Source of the DNA: an uncultured bacterium
Lineage (GTDB): Bacteria > Hydrogenedentota > Hydrogenedentia > Hydrogenedentales > Hydrogenedentaceae
Length of the DNA stretch: 63,981 nt
NCBI GenBank assembly: GCA_937124615.1
Contig: CAKZKR010000059.1
Coordinates: forward strand, 1-63,981
Reading direction: 5' to 3'
Shown here in pieces: positions 18,734-27,014 of this stretch. A program made the position numbers and the translations under genes. Position 1 is the first letter of the stretch. Every line of letters begins with the position of its first letter. The notes under the pieces were generated by a model that ran no database searches, was not told where the DNA came from, and saw only the letters and a program-made list of their open reading frames with translations.

Positions 18734-19678
18734 ATGGAAAATGTCGTTATTCTAGGTGCTGGTCCTGCAGGGTGCACCGCGGGCTTATATACCGCCCGTG
18801 CCAATCTAAATCCACTCATATTGGAAGGAGAACCCAGTGGATCTATCCTGCCCGGTGGTCAATTAATGACTACAACCGAAGTTGAAAATTTTCCAGGATA
18901 TCCGGAAGGGGTTTCGGGGCAACAATTAATGGCCGATCTAAAAAAACAGGCCGAACGATTTGGGGCAAGGTTCGAATACAAAACAGCAACAGCCGTTAAC
19001 TCGAAAACATATCCCTTCACAGTATTGGTAGGTGAGGAAAAGATTGAAACAAAGTCTATTATTATCGCAACAGGCGCAAGTGCTAAATATTTAGGACTCC
19101 CTGCCGAACAAAAATTTCTTAATCGTGGTGTATCCGCATGTGCGACCTGCGATGGGGCCCTTCCTCGTTTCCGTAATAAACCGGTAGTTGTCGTGGGTGG
19201 CGGGGATAGTGCTATGGAAGAGGCTTTGTTCCTTTCCCGATTCGCAGAACGGGTACATGTTATCCACCGCAGAGATAAATTCCGCGCTAGTAAAATTATG
19301 GCGGACCGGGTCCTGGCTCACCCTAAAATAGTCGTCGAATGGAATTCCGTAGTTGAAGATATTTTAGGCAATGATAAAGATGGGGTCACAGGGGTCCTGA
19401 TAAAAAATGTCCAGACCAGTGAAACCTTCCAACTCCCTTGTTCCGGTTATTTCTGTGCCATCGGACATAAGCCCAATACAGACCTGTTTAAAGGTGTTTT
19501 AGAATTGGACGAGCAAGGATATATCATTACAAAACCCAACAGAACCGCGACAAATATAGAAGGGATTTTCGCCTGTGGGGATGTTCAGGATTCTTATTAT
19601 CGGCAAGCCATAACAGCCGCAGGTAGCGGGTGTATGGCAGGTATCGAAGCAACTCGATGGTTAGAATCCCGGGAATAA
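18734..19678 (+). CDS. trxB: Thioredoxin-disulfide reductase
   Basis: An FAD enzyme that uses NADPH to reduce thioredoxin in the cytoplasm. It shows the FAD-binding GAGPAGCTAGLYTARAN, the redox CATC pair (C136, C139) in SACATCDGALPR, the NADPH-binding VVGGGDSAMEEALFLS with HRRDKFRAS, and the C-terminal FACGDVQDSYYRQAITAAG. The 314-aa length is normal. GAAGGGAG lies upstream of the ATG. It is a single gene with no thioredoxin beside it. Confidence 0.95.
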   Translation: MENVVILGAGPAGCTAGLYTARANLNPLILEGEPSGSILPGGQLMTTTEVENFPGYPEGVSGQQLMADLKKQAERFGARFEYKTATAVNSKTYPFTVLVGEEKIETKSIIIATGASAKYLGLPAEQKFLNRGVSACATCDGALPRFRNKPVVVVGGGDSAMEEALFLSRFAERVHVIHRRDKFRASKIMADRVLAHPKIVVEWNSVVEDILGNDKDGVTGVLIKNVQTSETFQLPCSGYFCAIGHKPNTDLFKGVLELDEQGYIITKPNRTATNIEGIFACGDVQDSYYRQAITAAGSGCMAGIEATRWLESRE

Positions 19679-19681
19679 CGA

Positions 19682-19780
19682 TTATGCACCAGTGGAACCA
19701 AATAACCCAACGAGACGGAATAAGGCTTCGATAATGTTAATGATTTGTAGTATTGCGTCCAGAATTAGCAAAAAGTCCAT
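19682..19780 (-). CDS. Small hydrophobic 32-aa protein (SmORF A)
   Basis: An ORF of 32 codons on the minus strand, beginning MDFLLILDAILQIINIIEAL and ending LFGSTGA. It could form one amphipathic or membrane helix. AAGGAG (19794-19789) sits exactly 8 nt before the ATG. A promoter TTAACA-N18-TATAAT ends about 37 bp before the start codon. It stops two bases after the end of trxB, tail to tail. I do not recognise a family. Small membrane-active peptide, toxin-like peptide or a regulator of membrane proteins are all possible. The start, ribosome site and promoter together make chance unlikely, but expression is unproven. Confidence 0.6.
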   Translation of the reverse strand: MDFLLILDAILQIINIIEALFRLVGLFGSTGA

Positions 19781-19816
19781 GAACTTCGCTCCTTATTTCA
19801 AATTGCCTTTTATATA

Positions 19817-19846
19817 ATTATACATTAATATCTTTAAATATGTTAA
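19817..19846 (-). promoter_or_regulatory. Promoter of SmORF A
   Basis: On the minus strand, TTAACA (19846-19841), an 18-bp spacer and a perfect TATAAT (19822-19817), leaving a leader of roughly 30 nt before the SmORF A ribosome site and start. Confidence 0.5.
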
Positions 19847-19870
19847 AAATTTTATATAAATTACATACAT

Positions 19871-19975
19871 TTATTCCCCAGACATTGTCAATGACATATC
19901 CAAAATCAATAAAAATAAGTATAAAATATTCGTTAATGACTCTACTAAATATACAATTAATGATGTCAATGTCAT
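19871..19975 (-). CDS. Small hydrophobic 34-aa protein (SmORF B)
   Basis: A second tiny ORF on the minus strand, 34 aa, beginning MTLTSLIVYLVESLTNILYL followed by FLLILDM; a single transmembrane helix is likely. AAGGAG (19987-19982) is 6 nt before the ATG. A weaker promoter, TTGAAA-N18-TATTTT (20036-20007), overlaps the start region of the divergent YkgJ-type gene. It lies 90 bp upstream of SmORF A on the same strand. Size, hydrophobicity and layout suggest a pair, though the sequences are not obviously homologous. No function can be assigned. Confidence 0.55.
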   Translation of the reverse strand: MTLTSLIVYLVESLTNILYLFLLILDMSLTMSGE

Positions 19976-20039
19976 AAAAGACTCCTTTTTCTTTTGACCT
20001 AAAAGCAAAATAACGAAAAACAGGATAGAATTTCAATTT

Positions 20040-20618
20040 ATGGGAATAAAACATGTTCGATTTCAATGTCATCACTGTGGTCATTGCTGTACCGATGTAA
20101 TCTGTTGTCCAACCCCGTTTGATGTTTGTCAGATTGTGAAAGCAACTCATCTTTCTCCTCAAAAATTCTTAAAATTCATCGAACCTGAAGAGATTGAAGG
20201 TGTGAATAAGTCTGACCCAACTTGGCTGAAAATCAATAACAAAAAATACCTAATGACTTTAAAAAGAACTAAAAAGGGTTGCTTCTTCCGTGATACAAAA
20301 AAAGGGATATGCAAAATATACGAACACAGACCTTTACTCTGTCGTCTCTTTCCCTTTAAACTAAGACAGACTCGAACAGGAAAAGTGCACTCCTTCTCAC
20401 TCCATAAAGATGTGGGCTGTCCTAAACATCGAGACGGCATTGTATTCACAGATAAATTGAAAAATATTTGGGAAGAAGACCAAAAACACCAGGAAGATTA
20501 TCAGGACCTCGTTGCTTTTTTTAATAGTCAGGGAAAAAAAGGAAAGAAGCCATTTGATTTTATAGGCCTCTTCGTTGTGATAATAAATAACAAGAAAAAC
20601 AAGTCCAATAACCCCTAA
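20040..20618 (+). CDS. YkgJ-type (UPF0153) cysteine-cluster protein
   Basis: A family of small cytoplasmic proteins with a predicted metal or Fe-S binding Cys cluster. The N-terminal FQCHHCGHCCTDVICCPTP and later CKIYEHRPLLCRLFPFKLRQ carry the conserved cysteines; the RPxxCRxFPF signature is diagnostic. 192 aa, no signal peptide. The role is unknown in most bacteria; some relatives act with flagellin methylation or Zn/Fe handling. Start at 20040 lacks a close ribosome site (AGGA about 15 nt upstream). The ThuA-like gene follows by 26 bp. Confidence 0.85.
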   Translation: MGIKHVRFQCHHCGHCCTDVICCPTPFDVCQIVKATHLSPQKFLKFIEPEEIEGVNKSDPTWLKINNKKYLMTLKRTKKGCFFRDTKKGICKIYEHRPLLCRLFPFKLRQTRTGKVHSFSLHKDVGCPKHRDGIVFTDKLKNIWEEDQKHQEDYQDLVAFFNSQGKKGKKPFDFIGLFVVIINNKKNKSNNP

Positions 20619-20644
20619 AAAAATAATATAGAAGGAACGGACAT

Positions 20645-21481
20645 ATGAAAACATTACTGATGATTATGATGATTTCCGCAGTTCTATTCTCTACAAGTTT
20701 ATATGCGGAATCATTAAAAATTCTTTATCTAACAAAATCGTCTGGCTTCGAACACAGCGTTGTAAAACGAGAAAATGGACAACTTTCTTACTCCGAAAAA
20801 ATCCTCGTAGAATTAGGGAGTAACAATGGATGGCAGGTAGAATGTACAAAGGACGCATCAAAAATAAATGCAGAAAACTTAAAAAATTATGATGTGGTTA
20901 TTTTTTATACCTCCGGAGATTTGAGACAAACGGGCACTGATGGACAAGCTCCAATGAAACCCGAAGGCGAACAAGAACTCCTGCAGTGGATAAAGAATGG
21001 TGGAGGTTTTGTAGGTATTCATCCTGCAAATGATAGTTTTCATTCCGAAGGAGATAAAGTCAGTGATTATGTAACTATGTTAGGAGGAGAATTTCAAACA
21101 CACGGAAAACAATTTAGAGGGAAATTAGAAGTTGTAAGCAAAGGTCATCCTGCATTAGGAGACTTTCCTGATGGATGGGAAACGGAAGAAGAATGGTACA
21201 TTATGAAAAATTTTAATAAAGAAACCATGCATGTACTTTTATTATTAAATCCGGGCAAAGAACGAAATAAACAAGAAATGTATAATATTCCAAGTTATCC
21301 TATTGTTTGGTGCTCTTCTTACGGAAAAGGTAGGGTTGTTTATAACGGTTTAGGACATCGAGAAGATGTGTGGGACGCTAAAGAATTCCGTAATCTATTA
21401 ACTGCAAATATCCTTTGGGCTAGCGGTCAAGGAGAAACCAAAACAGAGCCTAATTTTAAACAGGTTGTACCCGAAAAATAA
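20645..21481 (+). CDS. Exported ThuA-like (class I glutamine amidotransferase-fold) protein
   Basis: 278 aa with a clear signal peptide (MKTLLMIMMISAVLFSTSLYA). The mature part is a ThuA domain: KILYLTKSSGFEHSVV, YDVVIFYTSGDLRQ, GGGFVGIHPANDSFHSE, and the late WCSSYGKGRVVYNGLGHRED. ThuA-like proteins are common next to carbohydrate-degradation genes in PVC-type bacteria; enzymatic activity is generally unproven. AAGGAA lies upstream of the start. The gene ends facing the chemoreceptor gene, with repeat array 3 between the two stops. Confidence 0.88.
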   Translation: MKTLLMIMMISAVLFSTSLYAESLKILYLTKSSGFEHSVVKRENGQLSYSEKILVELGSNNGWQVECTKDASKINAENLKNYDVVIFYTSGDLRQTGTDGQAPMKPEGEQELLQWIKNGGGFVGIHPANDSFHSEGDKVSDYVTMLGGEFQTHGKQFRGKLEVVSKGHPALGDFPDGWETEEEWYIMKNFNKETMHVLLLLNPGKERNKQEMYNIPSYPIVWCSSYGKGRVVYNGLGHREDVWDAKEFRNLLTANILWASGQGETKTEPNFKQVVPEK

Positions 21482-21496
21482 ACCTTAACATTTTAT

Positions 21497-21587
21497 CAGT
21501 CGGACCCATCCGACTTGTCCAACTCATCAGGCTTTTCCGGTTTGTCTGACTCGTCGGACCCATCCGACAGGTCCGCCCTGTCCAACT
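21497..21587 (+). repeat. 9-bp repeat array with two hairpins, locus 3 of 7
   Basis: The longest stretch of TCCGAC-type units, filling the gap between convergent genes. Two copies of the inverted repeat GTCGGA-CCCA-TCCGAC (21499-21514 and 21553-21568) are embedded in it. These 6-bp stems could end transcription from both sides, but no T tract follows. Confidence 0.75.
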
Positions 21588-21588
21588 T

Positions 21589-23604
21589 CTAAAACTCTTT
21601 CAAGTCATCATCATCTAAGGGTATAACCTGCTCCGGCGATACGACATCCACATTACTGGAATGATACGGTAATGCAGTAGGTGTAATTTTACGGCGTTCC
21701 TTTATATTCTTTCCATGAGATGCAGGTGGTAAACCCTTGTTTGGAGTAGCCGTTTTCCGTACAGGCTTGCTTTCCGGCAAAGTAATACTCGATTTCACCT
21801 CACCCCCTCTTTTCTCTCCCTCCAGGATACCTCGCAAAACTCCTACAAGACGATTCAATTCTTCTGCCTGAGCCGATAATTCTTCACCGGCGGCTGCCGC
21901 TTCTTCTGAATTGGCCACATTGGATTGAATTACTTGATTCATCTGACCTACCGCCTGATTAATCTGCTCAATCCCTTGAGCCTGTTCATTACTCGCCGCT
22001 GTAACCTCACCTATAAGTGCTGCAACTTTTTCAACATTCTGGGTAATCTGTTCTAATACATTTGCAACTTCCTGACTGACCTGTACCCCTTCATCCGCAT
22101 GTTTCTGCGATTCTTCAATAAGTTGAGCCGTGGTTTTTGCCGCTTCTGCGCTTCGTTGAGCCAGTCTGCGAACTTCTTCCGCAACAACGGCAAATCCCTT
22201 TCCGGCTTCACCCGCACGAGCCGCTTCAACTGCCGCATTCAATGCAAGAAGATTGGTCTGAAAGGCAATCTCATCAATAGTCTTAATAATCTTTGCGGTT
22301 TCATCAGAAGAAGACTTTATTTTTTGAATAGCCTTTGACATCTTTAACATAATCTCACGACCATGCTCTGCCGCTTGTTGTGCTTCCGTTGCTGTATTAT
22401 TGGCCTGTCTTGCATTATCTGCATTTTGCTTGGTCATTGAAGACATCTCTTCCAACGAAGCAGATGTTTCTTCCAAACTGGAAGCCTGTTCTGTTGCACC
22501 TTCTGCCATCGCCTGACTGGACGCCGCAACCTGACCTGATGCCTGATTTACCTGTTTTGAACCATCACTTAAATTCAAAATAACCGTATTTAAAGGTTTT
22601 GTTATAGCCCAAGTTACCAACAATGCAAGAATAATCCCAAGAACAATTCCTACTACAGAAAATATTAAGACGGTAACACGGACCGTATTCATAACAGCCT
22701 GAGTATTTTGTTCTATCGCGTTAGTAAAAGAGGTAATTTCTTTAACTAAATTATTTGCACATACTAATAAATTCTGGGTCGCTTTTCTATCAGAAAGTAT
22801 ACCCTGGTAAAATTTATCCCCTTGAGCAAGATAATCATTAAAGTTCTTTTCCAAATCAGATACAATAGATTCTAATCCCGAAACACCTTGAACCGTTTTT
22901 TTCCATTCATCAAAAGACTGCTTTAAAGTCTGGGCTTGCTTCTGAAAACCTTCCCATTCCTTGTCCCCTTGATAGGCTCTCAAATATAAGGCATTAACTC
23001 GTAAAAGAAAATAAGGTTGTATTACCTTTTGGTCCAAACCCATCTGAATCTCCGACCACTTCTGATAATTTACAAGATCCTGATTGTTTAATGCCGTTCC
23101 TAATGCAGGTTTAATTAACTGTTCCCCGGCTTTTCCAATTCCTTCTGTAATCTTCCAACCTAAATCCCTCCATACAGAAAAAACATCATTTTTCTGTTTT
23201 GTAGCTGAAACCAACTCCTCAAAAGCGGTTAAATAATCACCTGCTATTTTCTTCGCAGTTTCCATCTGTTGAACCATCTCATTTGAAATCCCCTTTGTTT
23301 GAAGAAGTTGTTCAATCATAGATACCAATTCTTTTTGGGCATCTCGTAACTGTTCATCGACAGATTTCTTCCCTTCTTCAGTAGTAAAAGCCTGTCCTGT
23401 TTGAGCAAGATAAGAAAAATCTCTACGAAGTTTTCCACATTTATCCACTTGCTTGTAAACTTCACTTGCTTTACTGGAAAGAGACATACTCCAATAAATC
23501 CTGCTAAGTCCATACCATCCTATACCTGCTGTAAAAGCTAATATAAGGACAATAAGTCCAAACGATAAGAAAAGTTTTGTCGAGAGACGAAGTGATTTTA
23601 ACAT
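21589..23604 (-). CDS. Methyl-accepting chemotaxis protein
   Basis: A membrane chemoreceptor of 671 aa. It has an N-terminal membrane span ([20 protein letters not shown]), a mostly helical periplasmic sensor of about 275 residues, a second span ([20 protein letters not shown]), then the long cytoplasmic coiled coil. The hairpin tip [20 protein letters not shown] is the CheA/CheW contact site. Helices carry Gln/Glu pairs suited to methylation. The C-terminus (DDDDLKEF) differs from the enteric NWETF CheR-binding tail. No che genes are in the window. AAGGAA precedes the ATG by 6 nt. The ligand is unknown. Confidence 0.92.
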   Translation of the reverse strand: MLKSLRLSTKLFLSFGLIVLILAFTAGIGWYGLSRIYWSMSLSSKASEVYKQVDKCGKLRRDFSYLAQTGQAFTTEEGKKSVDEQLRDAQKELVSMIEQLLQTKGISNEMVQQMETAKKIAGDYLTAFEELVSATKQKNDVFSVWRDLGWKITEGIGKAGEQLIKPALGTALNNQDLVNYQKWSEIQMGLDQKVIQPYFLLRVNALYLRAYQGDKEWEGFQKQAQTLKQSFDEWKKTVQGVSGLESIVSDLEKNFNDYLAQGDKFYQGILSDRKATQNLLVCANNLVKEITSFTNAIEQNTQAVMNTVRVTVLIFSVVGIVLGIILALLVTWAITKPLNTVILNLSDGSKQVNQASGQVAASSQAMAEGATEQASSLEETSASLEEMSSMTKQNADNARQANNTATEAQQAAEHGREIMLKMSKAIQKIKSSSDETAKIIKTIDEIAFQTNLLALNAAVEAARAGEAGKGFAVVAEEVRRLAQRSAEAAKTTAQLIEESQKHADEGVQVSQEVANVLEQITQNVEKVAALIGEVTAASNEQAQGIEQINQAVGQMNQVIQSNVANSEEAAAAGEELSAQAEELNRLVGVLRGILEGEKRGGEVKSSITLPESKPVRKTATPNKGLPPASHGKNIKERRKITPTALPYHSSNVDVVSPEQVIPLDDDDLKEF

Positions 23605-23908
23605 ACCCGATTCCTTATTATTTAAAGTTTAAAAAAATGAGAATATTTAGTGCATTTATGTATTATAATATTTTATCATAATTATATATTCATAAATTAA
23701 ATAGGGTAATATCCAAAATAATTATTATGTTCTCTTTAAATTCAATAATAACTCTTTTATGGCATAGCATTATTTATGCCATAAACATAAACCAACATAA
23801 GTAACATAAAAACCAGAAAATATATTTTATTTCGTTTTTTTAAGTGTGGAAAAATCTGTTTTATACTGTGGATTTTTTATAGTTTCTCCACAGCGTAATC
23901 TTTTATCT
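23605..23908. other. AT-rich spacer with a weak inverted repeat
   Basis: About 300 bases between two minus-strand genes. An inverted repeat CTGTGGA / TCCACAG with a 14-nt loop lies at 23866-23893, just after the stop of the upstream membrane-protein gene; no T tract follows, so a terminator role is doubtful. The rest is AT-rich leader of the chemoreceptor gene. Confidence 0.35.
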
Positions 23909-25435
23909 TTATGTCGGAGAAAGCAAAATGATTGTAAGGGCTTCATACAATCCTGCAATGGCGAGAATACAACCCGATATAATAATTGCAGAAACAATCA
24001 CTCTTAAGCCATTTAAAACTTTCTGTCGGAACTGTTTTCTTGTAAATACGGCATTCCAGAAAGAATATGTCCATACAACAACAGCGAATACTGCTAAAAT
24101 ATATGCCTCTAATTCCAATACAATAGTAATGGAATGAAAAGTAAAACGGCTCGCAGTTCCTACCCATATAGGCGACATTGCAAAACCCGCAAAAGCAAAA
24201 CTAATAAAAGTTTTGAATACACCTAACAAAAACGGAGGGATAGATATTAAAATAGTAAGCAAGAAAGTTTGTACCCAGAAATTATTATGGAATGTAGTTA
24301 CCGCAGCACGAATAATATCCCCCTGTGTATACGCCTCACCAATATATTGCAAATCTCCCTTAGAAAAAACATGGGTAATATAATAAATGACAAGGCGATG
24401 TGTCTCAGGGTCATAGATCGCTGTAAAAAGATTTACAAAGAAAACTGCATAGAAAAAATTATTAATAAAATGAAACAGTTTATTCTTCTGCTGTATTTCA
24501 CTAAATAAAGGACCTATCAGAAGGGTGGGTGGATTGGCTAACCGTTGATAGAACAATGACAGGATTTCTTTTAATGCAAAACAAATTATGAATAGGCTTA
24601 TAGCAGTTCCAATCGCAAATAAGTCCGAAGTCCGTGCTTGTAAACCTGAAATCCCTTCCATTAAATCTATATCTTTGATACTATTTTTTGCATCACTATA
24701 CAACTTTGAAAACAACAAACGGGCCTCCGGGAAAGCAAATCCCGGAACGGCATTATCCGGAATATTGGTAAGATTTTCCGGAGAAACAATATACCCCCCT
24801 ACAAATGGAGCACATTCACGAGACAATGTGCCCACTACATTGTAAGTTGTATCACCTATTCGGATAGGTTCCATCGGGGATAGGTCCCCGGCTAATACCT
24901 CTTGTTTCCCGGGTTCTGGTAGTCTACCGGAACTCAACATAGGCAAAAAATCATTCATTGTTTCCATCCAAACAAACACAGGATAGGTAAGAACAGGTAT
25001 ATCTTTTTCCTTTCCAAGTTCAATTTGCTTTAACAATTCAACGAATAACGCATTTTTCGGACGGGATAATTGCACATCAGGGATAACAAGAACCCTTCTG
25101 AAGTCTGTCTCCTCAGGAATATTTACTAAAATTTCTTTAATAAGTGCCTCATTCCATATAATAACCCCTCGGGACCAGGGTTTTTTCTGCAGGTTTTTGT
25201 CTTCCCAATGCCCAATTAATAAAAGACAAAGCATCCCCAAAAATAACCAGCGAAGGAGAGAATCTACGCGTTTATATGTTTTATTATAAGGTTCTTCAGA
25301 GGGAATGGAAGGGTTTGAATTGGAAAGACTCTCATTCTCCCCCATATTCAAAGGAGATTGCCCCGGGGTAGAATTCTCTGTAGATAATCTTCCTTCAACA
25401 GGTTTCCCCTGCTCGGATATTGGGTCCTGGCTCAT
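23909..25435 (-). CDS. SpoIIM/DUF95-like membrane protein with an extracytoplasmic domain
   Basis: 508 aa. After a charged N-tail of about 55 residues comes a span (LLRWLFLGMLCLLLIGHW), then an extracytoplasmic domain of about 190 residues containing GRLPEPGKQEVLAGD and IRIGDTTYNVVGTLSRE, which resembles the periplasmic domain of MacB/FtsX-type permeases. The C-terminal part, with FHNNFWVQTFLLTILIS and several further spans (FAGFAMSPIWVG, LELEAYILAVFAVVVW), resembles SpoIIM-like proteins. The combination is unusual. Function is unknown. It ends 14 bp downstream of the ceramidase-like gene's stop-to-start gap, so the two are probably cotranscribed; no clear ribosome site is present. Confidence 0.6.
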   Translation of the reverse strand: MSQDPISEQGKPVEGRLSTENSTPGQSPLNMGENESLSNSNPSIPSEEPYNKTYKRVDSLLRWLFLGMLCLLLIGHWEDKNLQKKPWSRGVIIWNEALIKEILVNIPEETDFRRVLVIPDVQLSRPKNALFVELLKQIELGKEKDIPVLTYPVFVWMETMNDFLPMLSSGRLPEPGKQEVLAGDLSPMEPIRIGDTTYNVVGTLSRECAPFVGGYIVSPENLTNIPDNAVPGFAFPEARLLFSKLYSDAKNSIKDIDLMEGISGLQARTSDLFAIGTAISLFIICFALKEILSLFYQRLANPPTLLIGPLFSEIQQKNKLFHFINNFFYAVFFVNLFTAIYDPETHRLVIYYITHVFSKGDLQYIGEAYTQGDIIRAAVTTFHNNFWVQTFLLTILISIPPFLLGVFKTFISFAFAGFAMSPIWVGTASRFTFHSITIVLELEAYILAVFAVVVWTYSFWNAVFTRKQFRQKVLNGLRVIVSAIIISGCILAIAGLYEALTIILLSPT

Positions 25436-25449
25436 AAGAACAATTATAA

Positions 25450-26850
25450 TTATAAGGATGCTTGTTTTATATTAGGAAATAAATATTGCAGACTTTGATG
25501 CAATAAATCCGACATAAACGCTTCACAGGATGGACCGAACCAACTCATAAGTCCTGTCTCATAATTCAATGGTTCCTCCCAATAATATCGGTCCGGCGAA
25601 AGATAACCACAATAAGCAGAAGAAAAGCTTGTGGTCCATAGGTCTATATGCATTGTAGACATAGAAAGTTTCCATGTTCGGCTTATTTCACTACTGAAAT
25701 CAAAAGGTAAACCTACCATAAATATATCCCCAACACGACATGCATGGAACCAACCGTATGGAGGAACTCCCATAATCTTCCCTGCCAGGGGAGAAAGTCG
25801 CCACTTTACACTAACAGGACGAACCTGAAACGGAGGCATATGAATCAGGAAACCGAAAGAAGCAATCTCTACCTGCTCTTTAAAAGTTATATTTTGAGAA
25901 GTATCGAGAACCAGTTGTCCTAACTCATTTCCCATCGCTAACACCCGTGATTCAGTATCCGGAGCATCAGGAGCCTTCGGTCCACTGGAACCCAATGCAC
26001 CCCCCAAATAAATAGCCGTTGTTTTAGGCTGACGCTCAATATATTGTTGTAAAGCCCCCGGAAATTCGGCACTGAATTCCATCATATCCCCATCATAAAT
26101 CGTTGGATGTGCTGAGAAACGGATAACATAACAACGATTTCCACTATTTTGTTCTAATAACATAAAATTCAAATCGGAATCTATAGGTTCTTTCCTCGTC
26201 CTATTTCGGATATAATTACTTCCATCAATTAGGCCCGATGCTATCTTTGCAGATTCCATCTTATTATAGGCATTAATTACCACTTCCGCTATATTTTTTG
26301 CAAGATGGTCTACAATCGCAGGGTTATACTTTCCTCCCGTAATTTTTCCTGCAACTCCCGGAGCCCACGCACCCGGCCCACAATGAGTATGACTCGCTGT
26401 AAAGTAAAGTTGTTCCGGTAATAATTTTACTTTTTCCCCAACTTCTCTCCGCACCTTATCTGCAACATTTGGGGGAACAAGAAGTAAATCCGTGCCAATG
26501 ATAACGACCGTATCCTGTCCATCGCTCAGGGCAATGGCTTTCGCATACAATTCATCACGAACCCCTGTAGACGGCTTCCCTTTCCGGTTCGAATAACCCC
26601 CCAGGGGCGTTCCAATAGGTGGCGTAATAATCTGCGAAGCCCAACCGGCTTTCAGAGGTCCCGGTGTATCAGAGAGATGAACATTTTTCGACGCATTTTG
26701 TAATTCTTCTAATGTCTTCTGGTAATACTTAGCCGACTTAAAATCGGTATTGCGATATACAGGCCAGGGTCCGATAAAAAGAAGAAAAGAACCCACCAAT
26801 AAAAGAACAACAATCAACAAAATCACTAAGAATTTTTTAAGTTTTTTCAT
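25450..26850 (-). CDS. Neutral ceramidase-family amidohydrolase, membrane-anchored
   Basis: The N-terminal domain of neutral/alkaline ceramidase is recognisable in AGWASQIITPPIGTPLGGYS, DTVVIIGTDLLLVP and FTASHTHCGPGAW, the last carrying zinc-binding histidines. Such enzymes split the amide of ceramides, but many bacterial members have unknown amide substrates. The N-terminal hydrophobic segment (FLVILLIVVLLLVGSFLLFI) is a signal or anchor. 466 aa is shorter than classic ceramidases (about 650-750) and lacks their C-terminal Ig-like domain. CGGAG precedes the ATG. Probably the first gene of a two-gene unit with the SpoIIM-like protein. Confidence 0.85.
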   Translation of the reverse strand: MKKLKKFLVILLIVVLLLVGSFLLFIGPWPVYRNTDFKSAKYYQKTLEELQNASKNVHLSDTPGPLKAGWASQIITPPIGTPLGGYSNRKGKPSTGVRDELYAKAIALSDGQDTVVIIGTDLLLVPPNVADKVRREVGEKVKLLPEQLYFTASHTHCGPGAWAPGVAGKITGGKYNPAIVDHLAKNIAEVVINAYNKMESAKIASGLIDGSNYIRNRTRKEPIDSDLNFMLLEQNSGNRCYVIRFSAHPTIYDGDMMEFSAEFPGALQQYIERQPKTTAIYLGGALGSSGPKAPDAPDTESRVLAMGNELGQLVLDTSQNITFKEQVEIASFGFLIHMPPFQVRPVSVKWRLSPLAGKIMGVPPYGWFHACRVGDIFMVGLPFDFSSEISRTWKLSMSTMHIDLWTTSFSSAYCGYLSPDRYYWEEPLNYETGLMSWFGPSCEAFMSDLLHQSLQYLFPNIKQASL

Positions 26851-26985
26851 GAAGAATCTCCGAGAAATCTATTTTTATTATTTAACGAATAATAAGGACC
26901 TATAATTCCTATTAACGGGAATATTTTAACATATAATAGACCGCCTGTGCGTTATTGAGTTTCATTATACAAAGAATTTCTAATC

Positions 26986-27011
26986 CATCCGACTCATTTG
27001 ACCTGTCTGCC
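26986..27011 (+). repeat. 9-bp repeat array, locus 4 of 7
   Basis: A short degenerate array (CATCCGACTCATTTGACCTG and a further TCTGCC) directly downstream of the stop of the serine protease gene on the minus strand; plus-strand orientation as elsewhere. Confidence 0.6.
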
Positions 27012-27014
27012 CCC

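Noticed and set aside
19818-20162. 114-codon minus-strand frame overlapping SmORF B and the YkgJ-type gene
   Set aside because: No ribosome site, overlaps two better-supported genes, and its composition looks like a shadow of them.
23866-23893. CTGTGGA/TCCACAG inverted repeat as a terminator
   Set aside because: Only 7 bp, long loop and no T tract on either strand.
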